5,234 bases of DNA, taken from Devosia equisanguinis (GTDB taxonomy: Bacteria; Pseudomonadota; Alphaproteobacteria; Rhizobiales; Devosiaceae). The notes beneath the pieces were generated by a model, which saw nothing but the letters and a program-made list of their open reading frames with translations, searched no databases and had not been told where the DNA came from. Positions 1 to 5,234 of this stretch are shown piece by piece (position 1 is the stretch's first letter; the number at the start of each line of letters is the position of its first letter). Location: positions 1 to 5,234 of the forward strand of contig CAMDAL010000294.1 of assembly GCA_945888565.1 (NCBI GenBank), written 5' to 3'. The translations under genes and the position numbers were made by a program.

Positions 1-148
1 GGCCCGGAACGACTCCCGAGCCACCCAACCTCCCCCGCACCAACCACTCGTCATGATCTCGCTTCGGTGCGCGGGACGAGAAGAGAATCGCATGGGGCTG
101 GGGAGCGGGGATAAGTTTTCCGAAATTGCAGCGCCGGACAGGCAACGG
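1..148. other. Unassigned left-edge sequence, no convincing gene
   Basis: I see no supportable gene here. The plus strand is open from the window edge to a TAA at 112-114 (37 codons, rich in Pro, Arg, Gly and Ser). On the minus strand an ATG at 52-54 opens 18 codons that run off the edge, with only a weak purine stretch before it. Either could be the end of a neighbouring gene, but neither has recognisable protein character. A short AT-richer patch lies at 111-129 and a small CTCGTC/GACGAG inverted repeat at 48-53 and 75-80. With the repeat at 149-330 and the 60 bases at 331-390, this makes a 390-base gene-free stretch. Confidence 0.4.
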
Positions 149-330
149 CGTCTCCTCCCCCTTGGGGGGGGAGGGTGGTGGAGCTTGCGAGCGTGAGCGA
201 GATAGCGGAACCAGGGAGAGGGGGGAGCGGGACGCGGCGCAACGAACCAACGCTGCCCCCCTCTTCCCAGCTTCGCCAGGCGGCAAACCGCCAGGCTGCG
301 CTACCCTCCCTCACCGAGGGGGAGGAGGCG
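149..330. repeat. 182-bp near-palindromic intergenic repeat with 28-bp inverted ends
   Basis: The two ends, 149-176 and 303-330, are inverted copies of each other, matching at 24 of 28 positions without gaps. Each end is also a small hairpin around a CTCCCCC/GGGGGAG core. Inside, 214-229 and 251-268 form a second inverted pair with two one-base gaps, and GGCGG-CAAA-CCGCC at 279-292 forms a third small hairpin. The whole unit can therefore fold into one long hairpin with its apex near 230-250. It lies 60 bases past the VOC stop codon, where the dnaE operon transcript would end, but no T-run follows either arm, so it is not a classical intrinsic terminator. It looks like a dispersed palindromic element of the sort found between genes in Hyphomicrobiales; I cannot name the family or count copies. 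It holds no transposase gene. Confidence 0.75.
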
Positions 331-390
331 ATGTGGCCTGGACCGCGAACGGTTTCGGAGCTCCCCGCCATGGCCCTCAATGAACGGCCC

Positions 391-771
391 TTAGTCCCAA
401 CTGGCCTTGTGCAGTGCCTCGAGCTTCCACCCCTCGGAGTCGGCGACGAACGCGGCATAGTAGTCCGGATCGTATTGGGGACGGAGGCCGGGGGCGCCGT
501 TGTCGGTGCCGCCGTTGGTGAGGGCAGCGGCGTGGAAGGCGGCAACGTCGGCATCCGAGCGGGCGTTGAAACAAAGGTGGAAGCCCGGGCCCGGCGGGCG
601 CGCATCGGCGTGGGCAAAAACGTTGAGCTTTTCGCCACCACCAGGCGGGCCGTAGCCGAGGCCCTTCGGGTCGGTCCACAGGCGGACCCAGCCGATCGGG
701 GCCAGCACGGCATCATAGAAGCGGGTGGCTGCCGCAAGGTCGCGGACGCCGACCGAGACGTGACCCAGCAT
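391..771 (-). CDS. VOC (glyoxalase/bleomycin resistance) family protein
   Basis: This is a 126-residue protein with the vicinal-oxygen-chelate fold, which uses paired beta-alpha-beta-beta-beta modules and a bound divalent metal. The start MLGHVSVGVRDL is the typical first strand and helix. The likely metal ligands are His4, His65 (in GFHLCFNA) and Glu118 (in GWKLEAL), followed closely by the stop. The stretch DPDYYAAFVADSEGW at 101-115 is the family's usual final strand pair. The length is normal for a one-domain member. The substrate cannot be read from sequence; the family includes lyases, dioxygenases and resistance proteins. The ATG at 769-771 shares its first base with the TGA of dnaE (TGATG), so translation is probably coupled to dnaE and this is the last gene of that operon. 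A longer reading in the same frame exists upstream, but it is antisense-style noise inside dnaE. Confidence 0.88.
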   Translation of the reverse strand: MLGHVSVGVRDLAAATRFYDAVLAPIGWVRLWTDPKGLGYGPPGGGEKLNVFAHADARPPGPGFHLCFNARSDADVAAFHAAALTNGGTDNGAPGLRPQYDPDYYAAFVADSEGWKLEALHKASWD

Positions 772-3700
772 CAGCTCAACCGTGCATCCACGACGCCGTC
801 CATGGCCTTGATCGAACCCGTGAGTTCGGGCGTCAGGCGGTATTTGCCCTTGAGCTCGATCTCGTACTCCTTGAGCCCGGCCTCGCGGATGACGATGAAG
901 CTGACGAGGCCCTCGCCACCCAGCTTGAGCTGGGTGCGGATGGGGGCGAGGCACTTCTCGTTGTCGGTGAAGACCACCAGCCGCTTGCCGACCTTTTCGG
1001 CGAGGGCGGCGATCGGCTCGGCTGAGTCGAGGCGAATGCTGATCCCGTCCGGGCGCTCGTCGGCCTGGACGTTGAGAACAACGCTGGCCCCGGGCTGCAG
1101 CACGTCCGAATACTGGCTGAGCTGCTCGGAGAAGGCGATGACCTCGAAGCCGCCCGACGCATCCGAGAGCGTCAGGATGCACATCGGGTTGCCCTTCTTG
1201 GTCCGCCGGTCGTTGCGCGAACCGATGGTGCCGGCGAGGCGACCGGCGCGGGCCCCCGCTTCCTTCACCGCGTGCTCGAAATCGCTCCACGAGGTAACCC
1301 GCAGGCGCTCGAACAGCGACGCGTACTGGTCAAGCGGGTGGCCGGACAGGTGGAAGCCGATGGCGCCGTGCTCGCGTTCCAGGCGCTCGGCCGGTAGCCA
1401 GTTGGTTACGGCTTGGCTGAGCTTGATCGGTTCGGGTTCGGCCGAGGCGAACATGTCGATGATGCCGTCGGCGGCGTTGGCATTGGTGCGCTGGGCCGTG
1501 GCGACGATGGCGTCGATGGCGGCAAAGGCCTGCTCGCGGCGCGGTGCCAGCTGATCGAAGGCACCGGCGTTGATCAGAGCCTCGAGGGTGCGCCGGTTCA
1601 TGATGCGGGCATCGACGCGGGTGGCGAAATCGCCAAGATCCCTGAACGGGCGCCCTGCCCGCGCTTCGACGATGTGCTCGGCGACGGCCATGCCGACGCC
1701 CTTCACCGCGCCGATGGCATAGAACACCTTGCCGTCGTGGGTGTTGAACACCGCATCCGAGCGGTTGACGCAGGGCGGCACGATCTCGATGCCGTGGCGC
1801 TTGGCGTCCTGCCGGAATTCGTTGAGCTTGTCGGTGTTGCCCATGTCGAGCGTCATCGTCGCCGCGAAGAACTCGTGCGGATGGTGCGCCTTGAGGTAGG
1901 CCGTCTGGTAGGAGACGAGCGCGTAGGTCGCGGCGTGCGACTTGTTGAAGCCGTAGTTGGCGAACTTGGCGAGCAGGTCGAAGATGGTGTCGGCGAGGCC
2001 CTTCTTGAGGCCGTAGCGGATACAGCCTTCCTGGAAGCGGGCACGCTGGGCGTCCATCTCGGCCTTGATCTTCTTGCCCATGGCGCGGCGGAGCATATCG
2101 GCTTCGCCGAGCGAGTAGCCGGACAGGATCTGGGCGATCTGCATCACCTGTTCCTGGTAGACGATGATGCCGTAGGTTTCGTTCAGCACCTCGCCGAGTG
2201 CCGCGTGCGGGTACTCGATGTCCTCGTCGCCGCGCTTTCGGGCGTTGAACAGCGGGATGTTCTCCATCGGGCCGGGGCGGTAGAGCGCCACGAGCGCGAT
2301 GATATCCTCGAAGCGGTCGGGCTTCATGTCGACCAGCGCCCGCCGCATGCCGGCGCCTTCCACCTGGAACACGCCGGCGGTGTCGCCGATGGCGTAGAGC
2401 TTGTAGGTGGGCGCGTCGTCGAGCGGGATATCCTCGATGCGGAATTTGCCGTCGCCGCCGCGATTGATCATGTCGACGGCGCGCTTGATGGTGGTCAGCG
2501 TCTTCAGCCCGAGGAAGTCGAACTTCACAAGGCCGGCCGATTCCGACCACTTCATGTTGTACTGGCTGACCGGCATGTCGGAGCGCGGATCGCGATAGAG
2601 CGGCGCCAGTTCCTGCAGCGGGCGGTCGCCGATGACGATGCCGGCGGCGTGGGTGGAGGCGTGGCGGAACAGGCCTTCGAGCTTCTGGCCGATGGCGAGC
2701 AGCTCGCCGACCTGCTCGTCCTCGTCGGCCATCTGCCTGAGCTGCGGCACTTCCTTCAGCGAGCGCTCCAGCGTCCACGGGTCGGCCGGATTGGCGGGCA
2801 CCAGCTTGGCGATGCGATCGACCTGGCCATAGGGCAGCTGCAGCACGCGGCCGACGTCGCGCAGCACGGCGCGGGCCTGGAGCGTGCCGAAGGTGATGAT
2901 CTGGGCGACCTGCGCCTCGCCATACTTGCGCTGGACGTAGCGGATCACCTCTTCGCGCCGGTCCTGGCAGAAATCGATGTCGAAGTCCGGCATCGAGACG
3001 CGCTCAGGGTTGAGGAAGCGCTCGAACAGCAGGTTGTAGCGGAGGGGATCGAGGTCGGTGATGGTGGTGGCGAAGGCCACCAGCGAGCCGGCGCCCGAGC
3101 CGCGGCCTGGGCCGACCGGAATATCCTGCGCCTTGGCCCACTGGATGAAATCGGCCACGATGAGGAAGTAACCCGGATACTTCATGCGCTCGATGATGCC
3201 GAGCTCGTATTCCAGCCGTTCGCGATAGATCTCGACGGTCTTGCCGGGACCGGGGCCGATCTCGGCAAGGCGGCGTTCGAGGCCGGTGCGGGCCATCTCA
3301 CCGAGCGCGGCCGCCTCGGCAGCCACCGACTCGTCGGCGGTCTGGCCGGGCTGGGCAGCAAAGATCGGCAGCACCGGGTTGCGCTTTTTCGGCCGGTAGC
3401 TGACGCGCTGCGCGATCTCGATGGTGCTGTCCAGCGCCTCCGGCAGATCGGCGAAGAGCTGCACCATCTCGTCGCGGGTCTTGAAATAGTGCTGGTCGGA
3501 CAGCTTGCGCCGCTCGGTCTGCGCCACGACCGAGCCGCTGGCGATGGCGAGCAGCGCATCGTGGGCCTCGTGGTCCTTCGGCGCCGGATAGAACGGCTCG
3601 TTGGTGGCGACGAGGGGGATGCCGCGGCGGTAGGCAAAGTCGATGAGCTTCGCCTCGTTGGCCAGCTCGACCTCGCGGCCATGGCGCTGCAGTTCGAGGT

Positions 3701-4247
3701 AGAAACGGTCGCCGAACATGCCGGCAAGGCGCTCGAGACGGCCCTCGGCGACGGCGTCCATGTTGGCCGCGAAGTACGGGTCGATGGCGCCTTCGGGGCC
3801 GCCGGACAGGCAGATGATGCCCTGCAGGTTTTCGCGCGTCAGCCACGGCAGCATGCCGGCGGCGCGGCCGTTCTCGCCTTCAAGGTGGGCGCGGCTGACG
3901 AGGCCGGAGAGGTTGCGGAATCCCTCGGCGTCCTGCGCGATCAGCACCACGCCGCCCTTGCCGAAGCGGTCGCGCGAACCGTGGCCGCGCTCCTGCATGC
4001 GGTCGGTGCTGTCCTCGACCGCCGAGAAATCGAGGATCAGCTCGACGCCGATCAGCGGCTGGATGCCCTTGCCGGCCGCCTTTTCGGAAAATTCCAGCGC
4101 GCCGAACAGGTTGTTGCTGTCGGCGATGCCGAGCGCCGGCTGCTTGTCGGCCTTGGCGAGGTCGAGCAGCTTGCCGAGCGGCAGCGCTCCCTCGAGCAGG
4201 GAGTACGCCGAATGAACGTGCAGATGAATGAAGCCCGGACCAGCCAT
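771..4247 (-). CDS. dnaE: DNA polymerase III subunit alpha (replicative DnaE1)
   Basis: This is the catalytic subunit of the replicative DNA polymerase III holoenzyme, which adds nucleotides to both strands at the fork. At 1158 residues it has full length. Order: PHP domain about 6-285 (HLHVHS at 8-13); polymerase core with GPGRGSGAGS at 379-388; catalytic Asp421 and Asp423 in PDFDIDF, and Asp577 in VKFDFLG; helix-hairpin-helix about 846-863 (VKGVG); clamp-binding region about 928-933; OB fold about 1000-1075; C-terminal domain about 1085-1158, expected to bind tau. The family PHP metal sites are degraded: DSN at 43-45 where active enzymes have DHG, no His pair near 98-99, Phe219 in the usual His place. 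Proofreading therefore probably depends on a separate DnaQ subunit. The start is supported by AGGAAG five bases upstream. The N-terminus and length fit DnaE1, not the error-prone DnaE2/ImuC. The frame is uninterrupted. Confidence 0.98.
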   Translation of the reverse strand: MAGPGFIHLHVHSAYSLLEGALPLGKLLDLAKADKQPALGIADSNNLFGALEFSEKAAGKGIQPLIGVELILDFSAVEDSTDRMQERGHGSRDRFGKGGVVLIAQDAEGFRNLSGLVSRAHLEGENGRAAGMLPWLTRENLQGIICLSGGPEGAIDPYFAANMDAVAEGRLERLAGMFGDRFYLELQRHGREVELANEAKLIDFAYRRGIPLVATNEPFYPAPKDHEAHDALLAIASGSVVAQTERRKLSDQHYFKTRDEMVQLFADLPEALDSTIEIAQRVSYRPKKRNPVLPIFAAQPGQTADESVAAEAAALGEMARTGLERRLAEIGPGPGKTVEIYRERLEYELGIIERMKYPGYFLIVADFIQWAKAQDIPVGPGRGSGAGSLVAFATTITDLDPLRYNLLFERFLNPERVSMPDFDIDFCQDRREEVIRYVQRKYGEAQVAQIITFGTLQARAVLRDVGRVLQLPYGQVDRIAKLVPANPADPWTLERSLKEVPQLRQMADEDEQVGELLAIGQKLEGLFRHASTHAAGIVIGDRPLQELAPLYRDPRSDMPVSQYNMKWSESAGLVKFDFLGLKTLTTIKRAVDMINRGGDGKFRIEDIPLDDAPTYKLYAIGDTAGVFQVEGAGMRRALVDMKPDRFEDIIALVALYRPGPMENIPLFNARKRGDEDIEYPHAALGEVLNETYGIIVYQEQVMQIAQILSGYSLGEADMLRRAMGKKIKAEMDAQRARFQEGCIRYGLKKGLADTIFDLLAKFANYGFNKSHAATYALVSYQTAYLKAHHPHEFFAATMTLDMGNTDKLNEFRQDAKRHGIEIVPPCVNRSDAVFNTHDGKVFYAIGAVKGVGMAVAEHIVEARAGRPFRDLGDFATRVDARIMNRRTLEALINAGAFDQLAPRREQAFAAIDAIVATAQRTNANAADGIIDMFASAEPEPIKLSQAVTNWLPAERLEREHGAIGFHLSGHPLDQYASLFERLRVTSWSDFEHAVKEAGARAGRLAGTIGSRNDRRTKKGNPMCILTLSDASGGFEVIAFSEQLSQYSDVLQPGASVVLNVQADERPDGISIRLDSAEPIAALAEKVGKRLVVFTDNEKCLAPIRTQLKLGGEGLVSFIVIREAGLKEYEIELKGKYRLTPELTGSIKAMDGVVDARLS

Positions 4248-4252
4248 TGCTT

Positions 4253-4258
4253 CTTCCT
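4253..4258 (-). promoter_or_regulatory. Ribosome binding site of dnaE
   Basis: AGGAAG on the minus strand sits five bases before the ATG at 4245-4247. It supports that ATG as the dnaE start and shows that dnaE has its own translation signal even though it probably shares a transcript with the microprotein gene 61 bases upstream. Confidence 0.8.
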
Positions 4259-4274
4259 ACTCGGGAGTGCGGGA

Positions 4275-4296
4275 GCGGGCCAACCTTTCGGCCCGC
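4275..4296 (-). other. Intercistronic hairpin between the microprotein gene and dnaE
   Basis: GCGGGCC and GGCCCGC form a perfect 7-bp stem of G/C pairs around an 8-base loop (GAAAGGTT on the minus strand). It lies entirely in the 61-base gap between the microprotein stop (4309-4311) and the dnaE ribosome site. No T-run follows on either strand, so a strong intrinsic terminator is unlikely. It could be a partial attenuator, an RNA processing or stability element, or a spacer that separates translation of the two genes. The structure is seen in sequence; the role is inferred. Confidence 0.55.
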
Positions 4297-4308
4297 AATC
4301 CACAGCCC

Positions 4309-4407
4309 TCACACGAGTCGGGAGGCGATATCCATCCAGCTGAGCGAGGCGACCGAAAAGCCGGCAATGGTGATGAAAGCCAGCGCGTCCTTGAGGAAAG
4401 AGAGCAT
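4309..4407 (-). CDS. 32-residue single-helix membrane microprotein, candidate SOS-induced
   Basis: This short reading frame starts MLSFLKDALAF and ends SRLV, with the stop TGA at 4309-4311. Residues about 8-25 are almost all hydrophobic or small (Ala, Leu, Phe, Ile, Val, Gly, Ser), ending in Trp24-Met25, which fits one membrane-spanning helix. Lys6, Asp7, Asp26 and Arg30 flank it. It has no cleavable signal peptide and no known domain. Reasons to think it real: a perfect GGAGGT at 4412-4417, four bases before the ATG; a promoter with correct spacing about 20 bases further up; and a hydrophobic composition unlike the Arg/Pro-rich noise frames nearby. The promoter carries a LexA box. It is probably cotranscribed with dnaE. 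By size, topology and control it resembles Caulobacter SidA (29 residues, SOS-induced, acting on divisome proteins FtsW/FtsN), but I cannot show homology. It could also be only a leader peptide for dnaE. Confidence 0.72.
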   Translation of the reverse strand: MLSFLKDALAFITIAGFSVASLSWMDIASRLV

Positions 4408-4411
4408 CGAT

Positions 4412-4417
4412 ACCTCC
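4412..4417 (-). promoter_or_regulatory. Strong ribosome binding site of the microprotein gene
   Basis: GGAGGT on the minus strand is a full match to the anti-Shine-Dalgarno core, four bases before the ATG at 4405-4407. It is the strongest such site seen in the window and is better than that of dnaE. It is the main reason to treat the 32-codon frame as translated. Confidence 0.8.
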
Positions 4418-4431
4418 GTTGTTTCGTGTAT

Positions 4432-4456
4432 GTTCTTGTATGTTCCATTTTTGTTC
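4432..4456. promoter_or_regulatory. LexA (SOS) operator, GTTC-N7-GTTC plus a third half-site
   Basis: GTTC at 4442-4445 and at 4453-4456 are separated by exactly seven bases, giving GAACAAAAATGGAAC on the minus strand. That is the known alphaproteobacterial LexA box (direct repeat GTTC-N7-GTTC). A third GTTC at 4432-4435 lies six bases from the middle copy; all three are extended to TGTTC. The canonical pair falls inside the 17-base spacer of the minus-strand promoter, and the third copy overlaps its -10, so bound LexA would block RNA polymerase. RecA-stimulated LexA cleavage after DNA damage should then release transcription of the microprotein gene and dnaE. The motif is seen; LexA binding is inferred. 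Confidence 0.8.
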
Positions 4457-4463
4457 TTGTCCA
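4435..4463 (-). promoter_or_regulatory. Sigma70-type promoter for microprotein-dnaE-VOC operon
   Basis: On the minus strand, TGGACA at 4463-4458 matches five of six bases of the -35 consensus. TACAAG at 4440-4435 matches four of six of the -10, and the spacer is 17 bases. Transcription would begin near 4427-4429, leaving a leader of about 20 bases with the GGAGGT site. The LexA box fills the spacer, which strengthens the call. No second clear promoter is seen between the microprotein gene and dnaE. Confidence 0.65.
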
Positions 4464-4485
4464 GTCACGCGGAGCTGGCTATCAA
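4457..4485 (+). promoter_or_regulatory. Possible divergent promoter for the PEP mutase family gene
   Basis: TTGTCC at 4457-4462 and TATCAA at 4480-4485 each match four of six consensus bases and are 17 bases apart. This places a start near 4492 and a leader of about 87 bases. If real, it abuts the LexA box, which would then lie just upstream of its -35. The match is modest and could be chance. Confidence 0.3.
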
Positions 4486-4578
4486 CGCATGGTTAACGGC
4501 GGGGCCGACTCGGTGGTATGGCCGCGGTGGGACGCGATGCCGCCGGCGCGATCGCGGAATCGCGGAGTGGAGCGAGGC

Positions 4579-5234
4579 ATGGATCAGTTCGAGAAGGCGC
4601 AGCGGTTCAGAGCGCTGCACGAGGGGCCGCTGTTCGTGATCCCCAACCCGTGGGACGCCGGTACGGCGCGGTTGCTGGCGAGCCTCGGCTTCGGGGCGCT
4701 GACCACGACCAGCGCGGGGCTCGCCTATACGCTGGGGCGGCAGGACATGTCGGTGTCGCGCGAGGAGGCGCTGCGGAATGCGGCCGACATCATCGCGGCA
4801 GTGGACCTGCCGGTGGCCGCGGATCTCGAGAACGGCTACGGCGATGCGCCTGAAGACGCGGCGGCGACCATTGCGCGGGCGGCCGAGGTCGGGCTGGTCG
4901 GCGGGTCGATCGAGGATGCGAGCGGGCGGCAGGGCGCGCCGATCTACGACTTTGTGCATGCGGTTGAGCGCGTCGCGGCGGCCGTGGAGGCGGCTCGGGC
5001 CCTGCCCTTCCCGTTTACCTTCGTGGCACGCGCCGAGAACTTCCTGCACGGCCGGGCAGACCTCGACGATACGATCCGGCGGCTGCAGGCGTTCGAGGCG
5101 GCTGGCGCCGACGTGCTGTTCGCGCCGGGGCTGCCGAACCTCGAGGCGATCCGGACGGTCTGTGCGTCGGTGAGCAAGCCGGTGAACGTGGTGCTGGGGG
5201 CCAAGAACACGCCCTATACGCTTGACCAGTTGGC
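4579..5234 (+). CDS. Isocitrate lyase/phosphoenolpyruvate mutase family protein (3' end cut by window)
   Basis: The first 218 residues are present and the frame is still open at the window end. The family is an alpha/beta barrel whose members cleave or rearrange C-C or C-P bonds of small 2-oxo or phosphonate acids with Mg2+. Family marks: FVIPNPWDAGTARLL at 19-33; TTTSAGLA at 42-49; ADLENGYGD at 81-89, with Asp82 a likely metal ligand; GGSIEDA at 108-114, with Glu112 a second acidic site; and ARAENFL at 150-156, continuing into GADVLFAPGLP at 176-186. Members usually have about 250-290 residues, so only a short tail is missing. This is the broad subgroup with ENGYG where carboxyphosphonate mutase relatives have DTGYG, so the exact reaction is unknown. 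GGAG at 4569-4572, six bases before the ATG, supports this start; a GTG at 4567 is the alternative. A CGCGAT/ATCGCG hairpin at 4547-4564 lies just upstream. It diverges from the dnaE operon. Confidence 0.9.
   Translation, partial: MDQFEKAQRFRALHEGPLFVIPNPWDAGTARLLASLGFGALTTTSAGLAYTLGRQDMSVSREEALRNAADIIAAVDLPVAADLENGYGDAPEDAAATIARAAEVGLVGGSIEDASGRQGAPIYDFVHAVERVAAAVEAARALPFPFTFVARAENFLHGRADLDDTIRRLQAFEAAGADVLFAPGLPNLEAIRTVCASVSKPVNVVLGAKNTPYTLDQL

Noticed and set aside
1..42. A tRNA-like 3' end (CCCCCGCACCA) on the plus strand
   Set aside because: No TTCRANY T-loop or matching T-stem lies at the required distance, so a tRNA is not supported.
111..120. TTATCCCC on the minus strand as a DnaA box or promoter part
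   Set aside because: The match to TTATCCACA is incomplete and no partner element is present at a usual spacing.
51..737. A 228-codon minus-strand frame covering the repeat and most of the VOC gene
   Set aside because: It is out of frame with the recognised VOC protein and its translation is Arg/Pro/Ser-rich noise.
175..1554. A 459-codon plus-strand frame across the repeat, the VOC gene and the end of dnaE
   Set aside because: It starts inside the palindromic repeat, runs antisense to two recognised genes and has no family character.
771..4247. dnaE read as the SOS error-prone polymerase DnaE2/ImuC because of the LexA box
   Set aside because: The N-terminus HLHVHSAYSLLEGA, the 1158-residue length, and the absence of imuA/imuB as neighbours in this window fit DnaE1.
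4297..4306. A DnaA-box-like CAATCCACA
   Set aside because: It matches about 7 of 9 bases of the consensus as a single site with no cluster, as expected by chance.
1413..4343. A 976-codon open frame on the plus strand opposite dnaE
   Set aside because: It is antisense to a clearly intact dnaE and its protein is low in known motifs. High GC at third codon positions removes stops on the opposite strand.
4547..4564. CGCGAT/ATCGCG hairpin just upstream of the PEP mutase gene as a riboswitch or attenuator
   Set aside because: A six-pair stem in very GC-rich DNA is easily chance, and no larger conserved fold is visible around it.

Overview
This GC-rich window comes from a bacterium, most likely an alphaproteobacterium of the Hyphomicrobiales; a Devosia-like genus is a guess from protein style. 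Three things support this. The replicative polymerase has the alphaproteobacterial type of degenerate PHP domain. The SOS operator has the alphaproteobacterial direct-repeat form (GTTC-N7-GTTC) instead of the E. coli palindrome. The intergenic DNA carries the G/C-rich palindromic repeat type common in this order.

Layout: positions 1-390 hold no convincing gene. They contain a 182-bp near-palindromic repeat (149-330) with 28-bp inverted ends, lying just beyond the 3' end of a minus-strand operon. That operon reads from about 4428 down to 391. It starts with a 32-residue, one-helix membrane microprotein (4309-4407) that has a perfect GGAGGT ribosome site. Next comes dnaE, the DNA polymerase III alpha subunit (771-4247), intact at 1158 residues. 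Last is a small VOC/glyoxalase-fold protein (391-771), whose ATG overlaps the dnaE stop codon (TGATG). Diverging to the right, from 4579 off the window end, is an isocitrate lyase/PEP mutase family enzyme.

The most interesting part is the 171-bp divergent intergenic region. A LexA (SOS) box of exact alphaproteobacterial form, GAAC-N7-GAAC on the minus strand, lies between a good -35 and -10 with 17-bp spacing. The first gene downstream is the unlisted 32-residue membrane protein, followed by dnaE. The arrangement resembles the logic of Caulobacter SidA, a 29-residue SOS-induced inner-membrane inhibitor of division. The hypothesis is that DNA damage induces a division-blocking microprotein together with the replicative polymerase. 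The operator, promoter and small reading frame are read directly from the sequence; the function is inferred.

The polymerase has all three catalytic aspartates. It has lost PHP metal ligands, and its internal clamp-binding motif lacks the usual glutamine.
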